From Heterodera schachtii (taxonomy: Eukaryota > Nematoda > Chromadorea > Rhabditida > Heteroderidae): 64,000 nt of DNA. Positions 61,166 through 64,000 of the stretch are shown here, in pieces. Below the pieces are notes generated by a model. It saw only the letters and a list, made by a program, of their open reading frames with translations, was not told the origin of the DNA and did no database searches. The translations under genes were made by a program, and so were the position numbers. How positions within the stretch are numbered: the stretch's first letter is position 1; each line of letters begins with the position of its first letter. Location: the NCBI GenBank assembly GCA_023374025.1, contig SIJG01000003.1, positions 3,306,139 to 3,370,138 on the forward strand. The letters run 5' to 3'.

Positions 61166-61546
61166 ATATCAATCATTTTTGATTTTGAACGACGAAAAAA
61201 TTATTCCTTTCGATATCCACCCATTATGTATATTTTTCGCAATTAAGATTTGATTTGGATATATATAGTCCGAATTTAAATTTTTCCAAATTTTATAATT
61301 AAAAACCAAAATATTAGCCATATATGAGGCATATTAGGCAAAAAAAAAAAATAACAAAAGAATTTCTTTTTTGTTCTCTAATACCTCGAAAAGGCTAAAA
61401 TCGAAAAATACAAATTCAACTTTGTTGCTAAAATAAACTAAAAACAATTTTTTTTTATCCCCAAATAAAAACTTTTTAATGACATAAATTGATCAATCAC
61501 TCTTTCGGATCAATCGCCCGCGATCAATCGATTGAACCCAGAGAAA
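61135..61546 (+). repeat. Duplicated 3' exon/trailer, copy 2
   Basis: Partner of 59866-60282. Both copies end at CCAGAGAAA, but what follows differs: an HTH-family remnant after copy 1 and a coiled-coil fragment region after copy 2. Confidence 0.92.
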
Positions 61547-61620
61547 ACATTTTCAATCTTTTGTTCTCTGCTGATTACTTTTGCCAAATTTTCGCTTCAT
61601 TTTTGCTGTGTCGCCGCTGC

Positions 61621-61824
61621 TCATCCCAAATTGTTCTGAGCATTTCGGTCCGTATTTTGAAACGATTTCTTTTGCGCTTCCAATTTGCTGATCTCATCCA
61701 AAATTGCTTGCAATGTGCGCGAGTCTGACTGCTTAATCACCGGGTTGTTTTCACTTGCAATTTGTTGTCGCAATTGGTCCGCTCGTTGCTTTTTCTCATT
61801 AATTTGGCGATCCAATTGCTGCAA
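61621..61824 (-). pseudogene. Coiled-coil gene fragment
   Basis: 67 codons rich in Gln, Lys, Glu and Arg with heptad-like spacing (QLDRQINEKKQRADQLRQQI, ILDEISKLEAQKKSF). Base use is much less AT-driven than the surroundings, suggesting a real coding origin. A stop lies just upstream in frame. Another frame continues RTEMLRTIWDEQRRHSKNEA beyond the last lysines, hinting at a frameshift near 61675. Probably an exon remnant of a coiled-coil protein; family not recognised. Confidence 0.45.
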
Positions 61825-61940
61825 TTTTTATTCCAGATATATGTTTTTCCAAAAAATTTTCATAAAATTTAAAATTTTTTATGATAATGAGGCCTTTAGT
61901 TTGAATTTAAAAATTCCATCAAATTCTCGTTATTTATAAT

Positions 61941-62352
61941 TAGGGATGATAATTTTTATATATATTTTTTTCTGAACTCCTTATGGTCTGAAACGCGCGA
62001 AAAAACCTATTTTTTGGTAGCTGTTATGCTACTTTTTGAGTTATCAGAACCTATTTTTTAGGTTATTTTTAGAAACCGAAAAATGAAAAAAACCCTATTT
62101 GGACCTATTTTAGAGTTTTGCAATTTTAAAAAATGCAATAAAAACGAAAAATACACCCCAAAAGAAATGAAAAATTTTCTCAAAAATTCTTCTCCAAAGT
62201 TAATTAATTTTCCGACAAGAATTTTAAATTGTAAAAATTATCTATCTCAATACTGATTAGGCTTAATAATATGTAAACCCCTAAATTTGATGGATTTTTA
62301 TCCTAAAAACTAACGATTTCGCCAGTTTTTTGCAGCTAAAATATCATCCCTA
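61941..62352. mobile_element. hAT-type MITE, 412 bp
   Basis: Ends TAGGGATGATA / TATCATCCCTA, with flanking 8-bp duplication TTTATAAT (61933-61940) / TTTATAAA (62353-62360), 7 of 8 identical. It shares AAAATGCAATAAAAACGAAA and the following ATACACCCC with the 27530 element. No coding capacity. Confidence 0.9.
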
Positions 62353-62522
62353 TTTATAAAAACAAAAATTTGGAATAATAAAAGTACAAAAATATGTCGT
62401 TTTGTTGTCTCATAAAAGATCAACTCTATTTCCAATGAAAATACAGAAGATTATTGTATTTTTATTTATGGATTATGATTATCTTTAATTGATTAAATAA
62501 TTACTAATAGAAAATTTAAAAA

Positions 62523-62648
62523 TTAAATCAAAAATTTTATCACCGTTAGGTCCACGCTGACTGAACTTTGCTCGGTGTCGTAAAATTGGATCGCAATTAG
62601 AACGACGAACAAAGTGAAAATTGGCAACATCAGAGACGAATTGGCCAT
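62523..62648 (-). CDS. Possible small secreted peptide, 41 codons
   Basis: ATG at 62646-62648 opens a 41-codon frame with a strong leader (MANSSLMLPIFTLFVVLIAI) followed by QFYDTEQSSVSVDLTV and a short tail to TAA. A GTGATA near the end could be a splice donor. A competing 98-codon frame (62485-62781) in another frame has no features. Hydrophobic leader plus polar tail fits nematode secreted peptides, but the frame is short and unsupported otherwise. Confidence 0.33.
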   Translation of the reverse strand: MANSSLMLPIFTLFVVLIAIQFYDTEQSSVSVDLTVIKFLI

Positions 62649-63787
62649 CATTCAAATATATTTTTGTATTTAATTGTGAGCAATGATTAAAATTTGCAAA
62701 TTGGATTCCGTTTAAATAGCAAAGTTTTGTGAATATTTGGGAACGGAGAATTAGCATTGTGCTGACTAATCTGTGCTGCATTTAATTACATCATTAGTAA
62801 TTCTTAATCTGTTTTGTTTGGTGTTGTGAAATTCGTTTTTACGAATTTTAATTTTTCCGTCAATCATAAAATTATTTTTGGTTAAATGGCGGAGGAACGG
62901 TTTGCACATTAATGTAAAGTCGACTGTGCAAACATTTTTGAATTATTTCTGTCATTAATATTTTTATGGCAAATGAAAAATTTTGTGAGTTTTTGGTTTA
63001 AATTTAGAAAAAAAATGTGCACAAATTTTAAGTGCTCAAAAAGTGTACTCAATATCAAAAGTTAATAATAATTTTGTTTTATAACTTTTTGAAACTTGGC
63101 GAAATTTTTAAATTTTGCAGATTAGTAGAAAATAATTTGGGCAATCGAATGATAACAAAGAAAAGAAAAAAAATATAAATAATTTTTTTTTCATTGTCTT
63201 AATTTAGCAATTTCGGAATAAATTGTTAATAAACGAACGACATAAAAATAGCAAAAAATCAAAATCTGTTATTTCATTTAAAATTAAAAAAAAAATCTCA
63301 CCGGCTTCATTTTTTGGAATAAATTTCATCGCAAAAAAACTGGGAAAAGCTTTCAAATTTCATTTGGAGCGTCTAATGCGACGCTGGGATCTTCTCCAAA
63401 TGTTTCAGGGCCCAATCTGGCTTAATTTCTAGTAATTATTAAAAACAATAAATTTTTTGTAGGAATAAATTTGATCATTCTCTGATCAGTGTCCCTGATT
63501 CCGATTTTTTGCGCTAAATCGACCGCCCGATTCTCGTATACCTCCTTGAAAATCAACTAAAATTTTTCAAACATCTAAGAATCGACCAGGAAATTTTCAA
63601 ATAGCATTTTTCCATTTATTCAAATTTTGTTTCGTGAAACTCATATAAATTGACAATAAATATTATTAGCTAATTGAATGAATTTTATGACAAAAATTGG
63701 GAAAATGAGAATTATTATTGAATTGGATAAGCAAAATTTTTATTAAAGCAAAATTATAAAATATTCTCGAGAATATTTGGAAATAAA
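62649..63787. other. Spacer before the last HTH-family copy
   Basis: No gene that I trust. 63300-63430 is less AT-rich. The plus frame (63223-63432) ends LLQMFQGPIWLNF, and the minus strand there reads LGPETFGEDPSVALDAPNE, which looks more protein-like, so an exon remnant is possible. 63690-63787 contains AAAATGAGAATTATTATTGA and TTGGATAA words resembling the family upstream region. Confidence 0.4.
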
Positions 63788-64000
63788 ATGAATTTATTAC
63801 TTTTATTCTGTTTAATTTTAATTGACCCAATTATTAAAATTGGGTCAGAAAACAAAAAGCTGCAACTCGCCATTATTAATAAGCAAATACAGAAAAGTTA
63901 CAAATCAAAAACTGATGAAGAAAAAATTAAAAAGATTTATTTAAATGAAAATGAACTTAAACCAGGGTTACCCTTCAAAATTTCCCGAAATAAGGACATT
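63788..64000 (+). CDS. Secreted HTH-repeat family, 5' part (runs off window)
   Basis: ATG followed by 71 open codons to the window edge. The leader MNLLLLFCLILIDPIIKIGS is followed by ENKKLQ, the same junction as in the intact member (ANKKLQ). It then goes to SYKSKTDEEKIKKIYLNENE, matching the start of the second repeat (KSHKSKTDEEKLEIV), so the first repeat is missing or shortened. A shorter, two-repeat member is possible. No lesion so far. Intactness cannot be judged here. Confidence 0.65.
   Translation, partial: MNLLLLFCLILIDPIIKIGSENKKLQLAIINKQIQKSYKSKTDEEKIKKIYLNENELKPGLPFKISRNKDI

Noticed and set aside
60727..61253. Plus-strand hydrophobic frames over 60727-60993 and 60938-61253
   Set aside because: The first parts are the shadow of the minus-strand HTH-family remnant; only the segment from about 61010 looks protein-like and is listed separately.
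63223..63432. Plus-strand frame of 69 codons
   Set aside because: No motif, and the opposite strand reads more like protein over its second half; not supported as a gene.

Overview
The window looks like an intergenic, repeat-dense stretch of a very AT-rich nematode genome. A root-knot-like (tylenchid) nematode fits best but is not proven. The evidence for a nematode is a motif at 44889-44910 that agrees at 20 of 22 positions with the nematode spliced leader SL1. Supporting points are short, lysine-rich, signal-peptide-bearing genes, many small hAT-type and foldback elements, and one decayed CR1/jockey-like retrotransposon. No bacterial gene organisation, rRNA gene or intact tRNA gene is visible.

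Layout. 1-706 is a 30-bp minisatellite with a higher-order repeat. 710-1755 is a 5'-truncated, broken non-LTR reverse transcriptase, followed by two GC-rich hairpins. About 1.98-18.2, 23.6-26.3 and 28.3-33.0 kb are gene-empty and strongly T-rich on the + strand. About 36.1-57.1 kb is gene-empty and strongly A-rich. These fields are built from old diverged duplications. At least one segment of the A-rich field (53674-53760) is the reverse complement of a T-rich segment (14120-14195), so the skew reversal near 33-36 kb may mark a change in repeat orientation. Four SL1-like motifs lie at or inside the A-rich side.

The islands hold what is gene-like. A cluster at 19.9-23.6 kb and another at 60.2-64.0 kb contain eight members or remnants of one family: an N-terminal signal peptide followed by lysine-rich helix-turn-helix-like repeats, each ending in a KKWKKQFG-like motif. 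One copy (22936-23622, minus) is intact at 228 codons. One (63788 onward) runs off the window and is open so far. The others are broken. Two copies share a conserved upstream region of about 130 bp.

Mobile elements. Two full-length hAT-type non-autonomous elements have 8-bp target duplications (27530-28177 and 33661-34562), both inside copies of a GA-tailed repeat. A third lies at 61941-62352, and several relics are present. Palindromic elements at 11.1, 35.6 and 57.4-59.5 kb share an outer end GGTGCTAG..CGTTTC. The 57.4-59.5 kb block is a nested set of four palindromic modules in which one module is flipped. 51516-52462 is a foldback-like element with two kinds of minisatellite in its arms.

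Right end. 59.7-63.7 kb carries a duplicated exon-like segment ending PKTMAPVV-stop with a conserved trailer, a coiled-coil fragment and a possible small secreted peptide. Functional calls are inferences from motifs read by eye; no database search was possible.
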